The notes below the pieces were generated by a model. It saw only the letters and a program-made list of their open reading frames with translations. It was not told the DNA's origin and did no database searches. This document shows positions 9,051 to 15,913 of a DNA stretch of 45,340 bases, piece by piece. The stretch is from CAZDHT01 sp964505325 (GTDB taxonomy: Bacteria; Planctomycetota; PUPC01), in assembly GCA_964505325.1 (NCBI GenBank), contig CAZDHT010000009.1:1-45340 (forward strand), in the 5' to 3' direction. Every line of letters starts with the position of its first letter. Positions within the stretch are counted from its first letter, which is position 1. Position numbers and translations under genes: made by a program.

Positions 9051-9568
9051 GGCTGGGGTTCTTCCTGGAACAGGGACATGAGTTTCACCAGCAAGACCTT
9101 GGTCTCTGCGGTCGTCTCGCCCAACAGCGCGGCGATCTCCTGCGCCGTCTTCATCTGTCGTGAGATCACCTCCTGGGCTCGTTGCAGCGTCTGATCCCTG
9201 AGGTCGCGCAACTCCCTTCTCGCCTTTTCTTCTTCCGAGATGTTGATGAAAATCCCGCAGTAGAGGCCCTCCCCCTCGATCAGAAACAGCCCCACGCGGA
9301 AGCTCACGTCGTGCTCGGGGATGGTCTCCTTGACCATCAGGTTTCCGCCCGCGGCGATGGCCCTCTCAAAGCAGTCCGAGTGTACGAACGCCGCCGCAGG
9401 CCTGCCGAGGACCTCCTCGTTGCCACAGTGAAACATCGTGCGAAAGGCCGGATTGACGAACCGGATCCGCGTCTGCTCGTCGACGAGAAGGACCCCGTTC
9501 GGGGTGTGCTGCAGGATCGCGCCGATCTGAGCCGACCCGACCTGGCTATCGGAAGGTTTCACGGTCAC
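9047..9568 (-). CDS. PAS-domain sensor protein
   Basis: The 173-residue protein has a PAS fold at about residues 15-125 (TPNGVLLVDEQTRIRFVNPAF, then the core through FINISEEEKARRE), followed by a helical, coiled-coil-like tail. No kinase, DNA-binding or GGDEF domain follows, so it must signal through a partner, most simply the phosphatase translated immediately after it. Cysteines at FHCGNEE, HSDCFE and LYCGIF could bind a cluster or haem, but this is speculative. GTG 9568 is preceded by GAGGAGAC and overlaps the stop of the ferredoxin-like gene (GTGA). The gene is fully embedded in the CODH operon. Confidence 0.8.
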   Translation of the reverse strand: MTVKPSDSQVGSAQIGAILQHTPNGVLLVDEQTRIRFVNPAFRTMFHCGNEEVLGRPAAAFVHSDCFERAIAAGGNLMVKETIPEHDVSFRVGLFLIEGEGLYCGIFINISEEEKARRELRDLRDQTLQRAQEVISRQMKTAQEIAALLGETTAETKVLLVKLMSLFQEEPQP

Positions 9569-9879
9569 GTCTCCTCGCTCGGTTCGTCGCCAGGTTGAAT
9601 CCCCATGGGTTCGAGCAACTTGCTCCAGAGGATCTCGACCGCTTCCTGCTCGTTGGCGCTGGTGAGCGGCTCGTCGTCGATCTGCCAGTTGACTCCCTCG
9701 CCGCAGCGTTCCATGCAGAACGAACCCTTCAACTCGACCTTGTCTTTGAGGCCGTATTTGCTCAGCAGTTCGTTAAACCGCGTGATCACCTGGCGCGCCC
9801 CCTTGATGTGGCATGAACTGCCGACGCACACCGTCACGGTGGCCTTCCGGCCGCCTCCTTCCGCATGCTTGTCTGCCAC
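9565..9879 (-). CDS. thioredoxin-like [2Fe-2S] ferredoxin domain protein
   Basis: This 104-residue protein is a stand-alone version of the NuoE cluster domain. CVGSSC (C-x4-C) and FCMERC (C-x3-C) supply the four [2Fe-2S] ligands, and the helical N-terminal half of NuoE is absent. Such small proteins accompany HydABC-type operons and may shuttle electrons or act in redox sensing. GTG 9879 follows AGGAGGACTAACG and lies 2 bp after the CooF-like stop. Its end overlaps the PAS gene, which makes a sensory role with PAS and phosphatase plausible (inference). Confidence 0.85.
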   Translation of the reverse strand: MADKHAEGGGRKATVTVCVGSSCHIKGARQVITRFNELLSKYGLKDKVELKGSFCMERCGEGVNWQIDDEPLTSANEQEAVEILWSKLLEPMGIQPGDEPSEET

Positions 9880-9881
9880 CG

Positions 9882-10403
9882 TTAGTCCTCCTCTTTGCCA
9901 AGGCCGCGCTCGATCTGCACCAGGGAAGCCTGGCGTTTCTCGGCCACGACCTCATCCAGCGTCCGCAGCTCCAGCGCCCCCGTCGGACAGGCCGACACGC
10001 AGGCCGGCAGCTCGCCCCGCTCCACGCGCTCGAAACACTGGTCGCACTTGATCACCGTCCGGTTCTCGCTGTCGAGGCTGATCACACCAAATGGGCAGGC
10101 GACGATACACCACTTGCAGCCGATGCAGCGCTCGTGGTCAATGACCACCGGGCTGTCTTTGTCTGCGCGGTAAAGCGCGGCGGTCGGACAGATCTCGACG
10201 CACGGCGCGTCCTCACACTGGCGACACTGGAGCGGCACCACGAAGCCGGGCCCCTGTTCGACGCTCACGCGTGTTCTGGGAGCCGGGCTCTCGTGGATCG
10301 CCCGGTACAGGTCCTTCGAGACGGAATGCTCGACGGCGCAGGCCATCTCGCACGACTTGCATCCCAGGCATTTGTCCACTCTGACCACGATCATGCTCTT
10401 CAT
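9882..10403 (-). CDS. CooF/HycB-like polyferredoxin (four 4Fe-4S motifs)
   Basis: The 173-residue protein contains four Cys-rich groups in the DmsB/CooF pattern: CLGCKSCEMAC near the N-terminus, CRQCEDAPCVEIC, CIGCKWCIVAC and CDQC...CVSAC. No signal peptide is present, so it acts in the cytoplasm. CooF-type proteins take electrons from carbon monoxide dehydrogenase and pass them to a partner such as hydrogenase or an NAD(P) oxidoreductase. It starts 15 bp after the CODH stop, and genes for an NADH module follow downstream. I infer that it links CODH to that module. Confidence 0.9.
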   Translation of the reverse strand: MKSMIVVRVDKCLGCKSCEMACAVEHSVSKDLYRAIHESPAPRTRVSVEQGPGFVVPLQCRQCEDAPCVEICPTAALYRADKDSPVVIDHERCIGCKWCIVACPFGVISLDSENRTVIKCDQCFERVERGELPACVSACPTGALELRTLDEVVAEKRQASLVQIERGLGKEED

Positions 10404-10418
10404 TCTTCGCCTCGCTCC

Positions 10419-12371
10419 TTAGTCCCCGGCAGCAGCCACTTGTTGCTCGTACATCATCGGTCGCAGCTTGAGCGCCTGGCGCTTCTTGTTGATGTGGTCG
10501 ATCATCAAGTGCGCCGCCTTGATCGGATCCTTCTCGTAGGCGAAATAACCGCCGTAATCCTCCGCCATGCCCCCATAGACGTAGTCCGACACAGCCTTGC
10601 TTCCCAGCACGGGCCACGGGGTCCCCAGTGTGGTGAAGACCCCGGAGCATGCGACGTAGAACCCGATGGAGACGGCCTTTTCGGACATCCACTCGGGCGC
10701 GGCGCCCGCGGCGGGGAGGTCGCTGAGGCAATCGCCCAGCCCGCCCTCCGCCTGCACGTTGCACAGGGCGACCAGGATGCGGCTGCAATCGACGCACGAG
10801 CCCAGGTGGAGCACAGGCGGGATGCCGACCGCCTGACAGACCTCCCGCAGCCCCGGTCCGGCCAGCTCGGTCTCCGGCCTGAGCAGGCCCGCCTTGGCGC
10901 ACGCCTGGGCCGAGCAGCCCGTTTCAACCACCAGCACGTCGTTCTTGATGAGTTCCTTGGCCATCTCGACGTGGCCGTAGTCGTGGGTGACGTTCGGGTT
11001 GTTGCAGCCCACCACCCCGGCCAGCCCGCGGATGCGGCCCTCGATGATCGCGTTGTTCAGCGGACGATACGTCGCGCGGTAACGGCCCCCAAGGAAGTTG
11101 TAGACGTTCTCCGCCGTGAATCCGGCGATCAGGTCCTCCGTAATCTCCGGGATGTCGACCGCGTCGGGCTTGCGGTTCGGGTAGTTCTCGATGGCGAGGC
11201 GGACAATCCGCTTGGCCGTGTCGAGTGCCGCGTCCTCGTGGAACTCGATGTGTTCGACGCTGGCGCCGGGGAAATGACACTTGGGCGAGGTGGTGACGAG
11301 CTTCGTGTGGAACAACTCGCACAGGTCGCCGAGGGCGGGCATGATGCACTGCACGTCAATGATCATGGCCTCGACCGCGCCGGTGGTGATGGCCAGCTCC
11401 TGCTGGAGGAAATTGCCCGCCACCGGGATGCCGTGCCGCATGAGGATCTCGTTGGCCGTGCAACACATGCCGGCGAGGTTGATGCCCTTGGCGCCCTTCT
11501 CCTGAGCCAGCTTGACCAGCTCGGGGTCGCGCGCCGCGGCCACGATCATCTCCGACAGCGTCGGCTCGTGCCCGTGCACGATGACGTTCACTTTGTCCCT
11601 GTCGAGAACGCCAAGGTTGATTGTCGCGCGGATCGGTGTGGGCGAGCCGAACAGGACGTCGCTGAGGTCCGTGGCGATCATCGAGCCGCCCCATCCGTCG
11701 CCCAGGACAGCACGGATTCCGTGCTTGAGAACGTTCTTCCACTCGTTCTCCACCCCGATGTGGGTGCAGTGCATCACCTGGACGATCTCGCGGTCGATCC
11801 CGCGCGGGATCACGCCCTGCCGCTCCCATTTCTCCTGGAGGGCCTTGGGGGCGCGGGCGATGAACCGCAGGGCGCCGTGCTGCTGGCCGAACTCGCTGAA
11901 CGCCACCTCGGCCACTTCCTTGGCCAGCGCCTTTTTTTCTTTCCCCTCGGTGGAAATTCCGTACTCCTCGGCCAGATCGCGCAGCCGCTGCTCGCCCACG
12001 ATTTCATAATCGGCGGCCTCGCCCTCAGCGGCCATCAGCAGGGTGTGGGCAACGTCGCGGCCGTGGTCGGAGTGCGCCGCCGCGCCGCCGGCCATCATCC
12101 GCACCAGGTTCCTGGCGACGATGGTGTCTGCGTTGGCCCCGCACACGCCGCACTGCTCCTCCGGGGAGCCGGAAAAGGGATCGATGCGGCACGGTCCCAT
12201 GTTACAAATGCGGCAGCAAATACCCAGAGACCCGAAGCCGCACTGCGGCTGCATGCCGTCCCACCGGTCCCACGCCGTTGTAATGTTCGCGTCACTGGCT
12301 TTTTTCAGCATGGCCTGTGAAGCGGGGTCGATCGACCGCGATTTCTCCTTGGCGTCGTCGTTCTTGCCCAT
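10419..12371 (-). CDS. cooS: anaerobic Ni-containing carbon monoxide dehydrogenase catalytic subunit
   Basis: This 650-residue protein interconverts CO and CO2 at the Ni-Fe-S C-cluster. Near the N-terminus C44-x7-C52 fits the D-cluster, and C53-x2-C56-x4-C61 plus the CGVCG segment fit the B-cluster. Downstream segments typical of C-cluster binding include MCCTANEIL, TGCSAQACAKAG, GSCVDCSR and ACSGVFTTLGTP. Length and motifs match CooS/AcsA. Because acsB, acsC and cooC are in the same locus, it is likely the AcsA-type partner of acetyl-CoA synthase, although coupling to the CooF-like protein would also allow CO oxidation. ATG 12371 lies 10 bp after the cooC stop. Confidence 0.96.
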   Translation of the reverse strand: MGKNDDAKEKSRSIDPASQAMLKKASDANITTAWDRWDGMQPQCGFGSLGICCRICNMGPCRIDPFSGSPEEQCGVCGANADTIVARNLVRMMAGGAAAHSDHGRDVAHTLLMAAEGEAADYEIVGEQRLRDLAEEYGISTEGKEKKALAKEVAEVAFSEFGQQHGALRFIARAPKALQEKWERQGVIPRGIDREIVQVMHCTHIGVENEWKNVLKHGIRAVLGDGWGGSMIATDLSDVLFGSPTPIRATINLGVLDRDKVNVIVHGHEPTLSEMIVAAARDPELVKLAQEKGAKGINLAGMCCTANEILMRHGIPVAGNFLQQELAITTGAVEAMIIDVQCIMPALGDLCELFHTKLVTTSPKCHFPGASVEHIEFHEDAALDTAKRIVRLAIENYPNRKPDAVDIPEITEDLIAGFTAENVYNFLGGRYRATYRPLNNAIIEGRIRGLAGVVGCNNPNVTHDYGHVEMAKELIKNDVLVVETGCSAQACAKAGLLRPETELAGPGLREVCQAVGIPPVLHLGSCVDCSRILVALCNVQAEGGLGDCLSDLPAAGAAPEWMSEKAVSIGFYVACSGVFTTLGTPWPVLGSKAVSDYVYGGMAEDYGGYFAYEKDPIKAAHLMIDHINKKRQALKLRPMMYEQQVAAAGD

Positions 12372-12381
12372 AAGACGGTCC

Positions 12382-13167
12382 TCATTCCTCCCTGGTTGAA
12401 GTAAGCTCGCTTCGTATTCTCTGCAAGACCGAGTCCACCCCCTGTAAGACCTCGGCCTCCACTTCTTTCAAGGAACCCTTTCCGCGGCCCGCCGCGGTGA
12501 CGTTGCCGCTGAGCGGCAGCCAGGCGATGATGCCGTCGCCGGCGATACTCTCCTCGAGGAAAGCTCGCTCCTCCTGCGAAGCGATTTTGTTGGCGACCGG
12601 CCAGCAGCGCTTCAGGCCGATGTCCGAGGCCAGCCGGCGAATACGCTCCAGCGTCTCCACGCTGCGCAGCCCCGGCTCCACCACCACCAGAAGGCCGTCC
12701 ACCGACGACGCCGTCGCCCGGCCCAGGTGCTCGAGGCCCGCTTCCATGTCCACCAGGACGTCTTCATCCGGGCCCAGGAGGATGTGGCTCAAGAGCGCCT
12801 TAAGGAAAGCGTTCTCCGGGCAGGCGCAGCCGGCCCCGCCCTGTCTCACCATGCCCATGACAATGAGCTTCAGTCCCTCGTGCTCCAGGCAGTGCGTGGC
12901 CGGCAGGTCGTCGACCTTGGGATTGAGCTTGAAGTAAGCCCCCACGGCGCCGGGCCGGGTCCCCATGCGTTCGGCGATGAGCTTTTTCATCTGCACGATG
13001 GGGACAATGCTCTCCGGGGAAGGGAAATCGAGCGCCGCGGCGAGGTTCGCGTCCGGGTCGGCGTCCACCGCCAGGACCTTGCGTCCTTGCTCGACCAGCC
13101 GACGGGCGAGCAGCGCGGTCAGCGTGGTCTTACCGACGCCGCCCTTGCCTGACACGGCCAATTTCAT
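12382..13167 (-). CDS. cooC: CooC-type nickel-insertion ATPase (MinD/ParA family)
   Basis: The 261-residue P-loop ATPase begins with a deviant Walker A motif (GKGGVGKTT, residues 7-15) and has a D-x-D segment (DADPDANLA). C114-A-C116 is the CxC motif that binds nickel or zinc at the CooC dimer interface. Known CooC/AcsF proteins insert nickel into CODH or ACS using ATP. It is the first gene of the operon and precedes cooS. ATG 13167 has only a weak GAGAG upstream, so low or regulated translation is possible. AcsF-type and CooC-type roles cannot be separated from sequence alone. Confidence 0.93.
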   Translation of the reverse strand: MKLAVSGKGGVGKTTLTALLARRLVEQGRKVLAVDADPDANLAAALDFPSPESIVPIVQMKKLIAERMGTRPGAVGAYFKLNPKVDDLPATHCLEHEGLKLIVMGMVRQGGAGCACPENAFLKALLSHILLGPDEDVLVDMEAGLEHLGRATASSVDGLLVVVEPGLRSVETLERIRRLASDIGLKRCWPVANKIASQEERAFLEESIAGDGIIAWLPLSGNVTAAGRGKGSLKEVEAEVLQGVDSVLQRIRSELTSTREE

Positions 13168-13241
13168 GTCGGCTCTCTACAACTCTCCCCACTCAAAAGG
13201 CCAGCAAATCCGGCCGTTGCGAGATAGCCTTCCGCCAGTGA

Positions 13242-13263
13242 ACACCGCCACGCGTGGCGGTGT
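13242..13263. promoter_or_regulatory. perfect 22-bp palindrome in the cooC leader
   Basis: Positions 13242-13252 (ACACCGCCACG) are followed immediately by their exact reverse complement at 13253-13263. It lies about 75 bp upstream of the cooC start and 175 bp downstream of the predicted promoter. It could be an operator for a dimeric regulator, or fold in the mRNA as a 9-bp stem with a CGCG loop. No T-run follows, so it is not a typical terminator. Confidence 0.5.
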
Positions 13264-13438
13264 CGACATTGGCGTTTGGGCGCAACGGCACTGTCGCCAG
13301 GTCCAGCCAAGCTGCAATTCCACAGAAGGCCTGGATTCACCGCCACTGCTTGGAATGCAAGGAATCGGGAAGACCCGATTTCGACAGGGTCTGTACCGTC
13401 TTCTATGCTTGCCGTGACCCGAGCGTATATCTACCGCT

Positions 13439-13466
13439 ATCATATGCAAGTTTGCCGTGCTGTCAA
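13439..13466 (-). promoter_or_regulatory. sigma70-type promoter for the cooC-cooS operon
   Basis: The minus strand reads TTGACA (13466-13461), a 16-bp spacer, then TATGAT (13444-13439). The -35 box is consensus and the -10 box matches five of six. It faces cooC and predicts a start near 13432 and a leader of about 265 nt, long enough to hold regulatory structure. The local sequence is AT-richer than its surroundings. Confidence 0.65.
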
Positions 13467-13612
13467 ATAGTTTTTGCGGGTGGAGTGAGGAAGTGTGGGC
13501 AGCGCGGAGGCGGGAAACCGGGGACGGGCACGTCTCCGCTTCCGTCTGCGCCTTAGCGGCTGCATAACACTTCAGCTATCTGGGATGTCCGATGTACGCC
13601 TTTCCGGGATAG

Positions 13613-13633
13613 GCCGGTTTCGCCGAAACCGGC
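13613..13633 (+). repeat. GC-rich hairpin preceding the intron 5' end
   Basis: GCCGGTTTC (13613-13621) pairs perfectly with GAAACCGGC (13625-13633) around a 3-nt loop. Eight bases later the intron-like 5' end GTGTG begins. Class C group II introns characteristically insert just after such terminator-like hairpins, so this is probably the insertion target. Confidence 0.5.
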
Positions 13634-13641
13634 GCGCTCTT

Positions 13642-13989
13642 GTGTGCCGAGCGTGTTCGACTGCTTGGAGGTGGAAGTCCTCTCCCCAGCCTGATGGAGG
13701 CGAAGGGATAGCGAAGCGCAAGGGCGTCGTCGCGAGGCGGAGTCTGAAGGAAGCGCGGAGCAAACCCGTGACCCGACGTACAGGAACCGGATTCGAGGCG
13801 GTGCAGGCCGGACGAGCCGGCAAGAGGCAACTAAGCCCGCATCCATCAAGGGCCTGGGCCGTAAATCCGGCGGGTGTGCGGGGAAGGCGGTCGAGCGTAC
13901 CTCGGGAGATCTGCACCGTGTCCCGGATTCGGGACTGAGGGGGCCGTGAGGTCTCCTGACCCCGGTGCAGAAGTCAGCAGAGGGCATAG
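13642..13989 (+). mobile_element. truncated group II intron (5' ribozyme portion only)
   Basis: The segment begins GTGTG, the usual 5' end of bacterial group II introns. It contains familiar ribozyme blocks: GGAAGTCCTC, GGGCCGTAAATCCGGCGG, GGTCGAGCGTACCTCGGGAG and, at its end, GCAGAAGTCAGCAGAGG followed by the CATAGTA that normally leads into domain IV and the maturase gene. The reverse transcriptase/maturase frame and domains V-VI are missing: at about 13990 the sequence changes to a flavoprotein gene fragment. It therefore cannot splice or move by itself. The assignment rests on recalled conservation of these blocks and was not checked against a covariance model. Confidence 0.75.
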
Positions 13990-14273
13990 TACCCCCCGCC
14001 GGCGGGATGCTCCGAATCGGCCCGCCCAAATACAGACTGCCCCATTACGCCCTCGACAAAAACGCTGATTACATCGCCTCCTCCGGTGTCGAGTTCAGGT
14101 TCAGTACCACCGTGGGCCAAGACGTGCTCTTCGAGGACCTCCTTCGCGACTATGACGCCGCCTGCATAGCAGTGGGCACGCATCGGAGCCGCACAGCACA
14201 CATCGATAACGAAGACAGAGCCCTCCTCGGCCTCGACATCCTCAAGGCCGCCACGCTTAGCTCGGGGTACTGA
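13990..14273 (+). pseudogene. fragment of a GltD/NfnB/HdrA-like NAD(P)H flavoprotein gene
   Basis: Reading from the intron junction, about 93 codons give PPAGGMLRIGPPKYRLPHY, then GVEFRFSTTVGQDVLFEDL and YDAACIAVGTHRSR, ending at TGA 14271-14273. These match the stretch after the FAD-binding site in glutamate-synthase small subunit-like oxidoreductases (AGGMLRYGIPEYRLP ... YDAVFIAVGAHRSR). Intact proteins exceed 400 residues, so both ends are lost and there is no start codon of its own. It lies opposite to the neighbouring operons. Related flavoproteins (NfnB, HdrA) work in electron bifurcation, so it may be a relic of the adjacent pathway locus. Confidence 0.7.
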
Positions 14274-14295
14274 AAGGAGGCGAAAGCAGTGACCT

Positions 14296-15909
14296 TCAAG
14301 GGTCCAGGCGGACCGCGCCGGCTGGCTGCCGGCCGGGCGCGGACACCCCTCGACGCTCCAGCAGCGAGCCCTCCAGCCGGTGCAGGTCAACCAGTGCCTT
14401 GAGATACGCGACGGCGGTCTCGATCTCTGCGATCTGACTCCCGACCAGATCGCGCTGCGCCCCGGCCACCAGCAGCGCGGTCGACTTTCCCACGCGGAAC
14501 TTCTCCGTCTCGGCGCGCAGCTTCTCCTCTTGGAGTTTCCGGGTCGCCGTGGTGGCGGTGACCTGCTCCGTGGTGCGGCGCACCTCAACGTAGGCCGAGC
14601 GCACGTCCACCTGGACGAGCTGAGCCAGGTTCTCCACCGACTCGGCCGCCTGCCGTCTGGAGAGCGTTGCCCGGCGGTGTTGGGCCTTGGCCTCGCGGTT
14701 ATATGGCGGGAACTCCAGGCGAAGTCCGCCGGACAGGTCGTAGTGTGTGTCGGCGATGTTTCTTGCAGACGATCCGAAGGAATCTGCGTACCCTGTTTTC
14801 CCCAGGGTGATGAAAAGGTCCAGCCTCGGGAGCAGGCCGTTCTTCGTCGTGACGACTTCCAGGTCGCCGCGCCGCACGGCGAGCCGCGCCTGGTTCAGGT
14901 CTGGGCGCATTCGGAGGGCTACCTTCACGTGATCCTCGACGCTCTCCAGCTTGATCTTGGGGACGGCCGGCTTGTCCTTGAGAACGATGTCGCGCCGCCA
15001 CAGATCGGCGCCGGGGGGGTTGGTCAAGCGCAGGAGTTGGAGGCGGGTGCTCTCCAGAGCGCTGCGGGCGTTGATGAGCGCCTCCTGGCGCAGGGCGACC
15101 TCGGCCTGTGCCGCGGCCAGTTCGGTCTCGGCCAGCTTGCCCACCTTGATGCGCTGCTGGATTTCGCTGAGCTGCTGGCGGGCCAGCTTCAGCGATTCCT
15201 CGTAGATCTCGATGCTGCGCTTCGCCAGGGCGTAGTCCCAGTAGGTAGCCTCGATGTCGGCCACCAGGAGTTCGGCGAAACCCCGCAGCTCGTACTCGGA
15301 CGACAGCGTGTCGAGCCGGGCCTGGCGCAGGCTGGCGAGGTTCACGTCAAGACCCAGCCCTCGGAGCAAGGCTTGGGTGACGGTGACACCGGCCCGGGTG
15401 GTGTGCTGGTCGTCGAGGGTGGAGCCCCAACTGCGGCGGGTGGAGAGGTCGACGCTCACGTCGGTCCCGGTGGGGAAGTGGTTGGAGAGGCCGAGGCCGG
15501 CGGCCGTCGAATTCGTGGTGGTGTCGGCGCCGGCTGGGATTCTGGCGGGCTCACGGACGCGGGACGCGGATAGCTCCGCAGCGAGGACCGGGTCGAACGC
15601 CGCCCGTTCCTCGTCTTCTTGGGTCCGCCGGATCGGTGGGGTATATCGCTCGACCGACAGAGCCCTGTTGTTTTCGAGCCCGATCAGGATTGCGTCGAAG
15701 ATGCCGACTTCGAGCGGCCCGGTCTTAGGTACTATGACGCGGCGCGGAGGCGGAGGCTTTTCCCCGGGCTTGACCCCGTAAGGGGGGGAGAACCCGACGT
15801 AATCATCGACCGGGCGCGGCTGCCAGCCCACACAGCCGGTGAGGAGAAGGACCGCCAGCGCGGGGGTTCCGTATCGGAGGTGCTTGCGCAGCAGCTTCAT
15901 CTGTGTCAT
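14296..15909 (-). CDS. TolC-family outer-membrane efflux lipoprotein
   Basis: This protein of about 537 residues has an N-terminal lipoprotein signal ending in LLTGC and two long helical, coiled-coil-rich halves typical of TolC/OprM channels (for example the RQQLSEIQQRIKVGKLAE segment). It is the outer-membrane exit duct of the RND pump encoded upstream. In-frame ATGs occur at 15921, 15909 and 15900. I chose 15909, which follows GGGTGAAA and starts 5 bp after the permease stop; 15921 would overlap the permease by 8 bp. It is the last gene of the tetR-adaptor-permease-channel unit. Confidence 0.9.
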   Translation of the reverse strand: MTQMKLLRKHLRYGTPALAVLLLTGCVGWQPRPVDDYVGFSPPYGVKPGEKPPPPRRVIVPKTGPLEVGIFDAILIGLENNRALSVERYTPPIRRTQEDEERAAFDPVLAAELSASRVREPARIPAGADTTTNSTAAGLGLSNHFPTGTDVSVDLSTRRSWGSTLDDQHTTRAGVTVTQALLRGLGLDVNLASLRQARLDTLSSEYELRGFAELLVADIEATYWDYALAKRSIEIYEESLKLARQQLSEIQQRIKVGKLAETELAAAQAEVALRQEALINARSALESTRLQLLRLTNPPGADLWRRDIVLKDKPAVPKIKLESVEDHVKVALRMRPDLNQARLAVRRGDLEVVTTKNGLLPRLDLFITLGKTGYADSFGSSARNIADTHYDLSGGLRLEFPPYNREAKAQHRRATLSRRQAAESVENLAQLVQVDVRSAYVEVRRTTEQVTATTATRKLQEEKLRAETEKFRVGKSTALLVAGAQRDLVGSQIAEIETAVAYLKALVDLHRLEGSLLERRGVSAPGRQPAGAVRLDP

Positions 15910-15913
15910 GCTT

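Larger units (their letters stand above)
13168..13641. other. intergenic region upstream of cooC
   Basis: No gene is supported here. The interval holds the promoter and palindromic leader of the cooC operon (13242-13466). Further right lies an imperfect GC-rich inverted repeat around 13513-13543 and a hairpin at 13613-13633 directly before the intron remnant. Short open frames here lack ribosome sites and recognisable domains. Confidence 0.6.

Noticed and set aside
9813..12320. 835-codon open frame on the plus strand
   Set aside because: It is antisense to cooS and the CooF-like gene, whose Cys motifs and coupling are unambiguous; it is a GC-driven shadow.
13513..13543. Imperfect inverted repeat resembling RAYT-associated repeats
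   Set aside because: Pairing contains several mismatches and no RAYT gene is nearby; not enough to call an element.
13495..14029. Short open frames within the intron remnant
   Set aside because: The region is better explained as ribozyme sequence; the frames lack starts, ribosome sites and domains.
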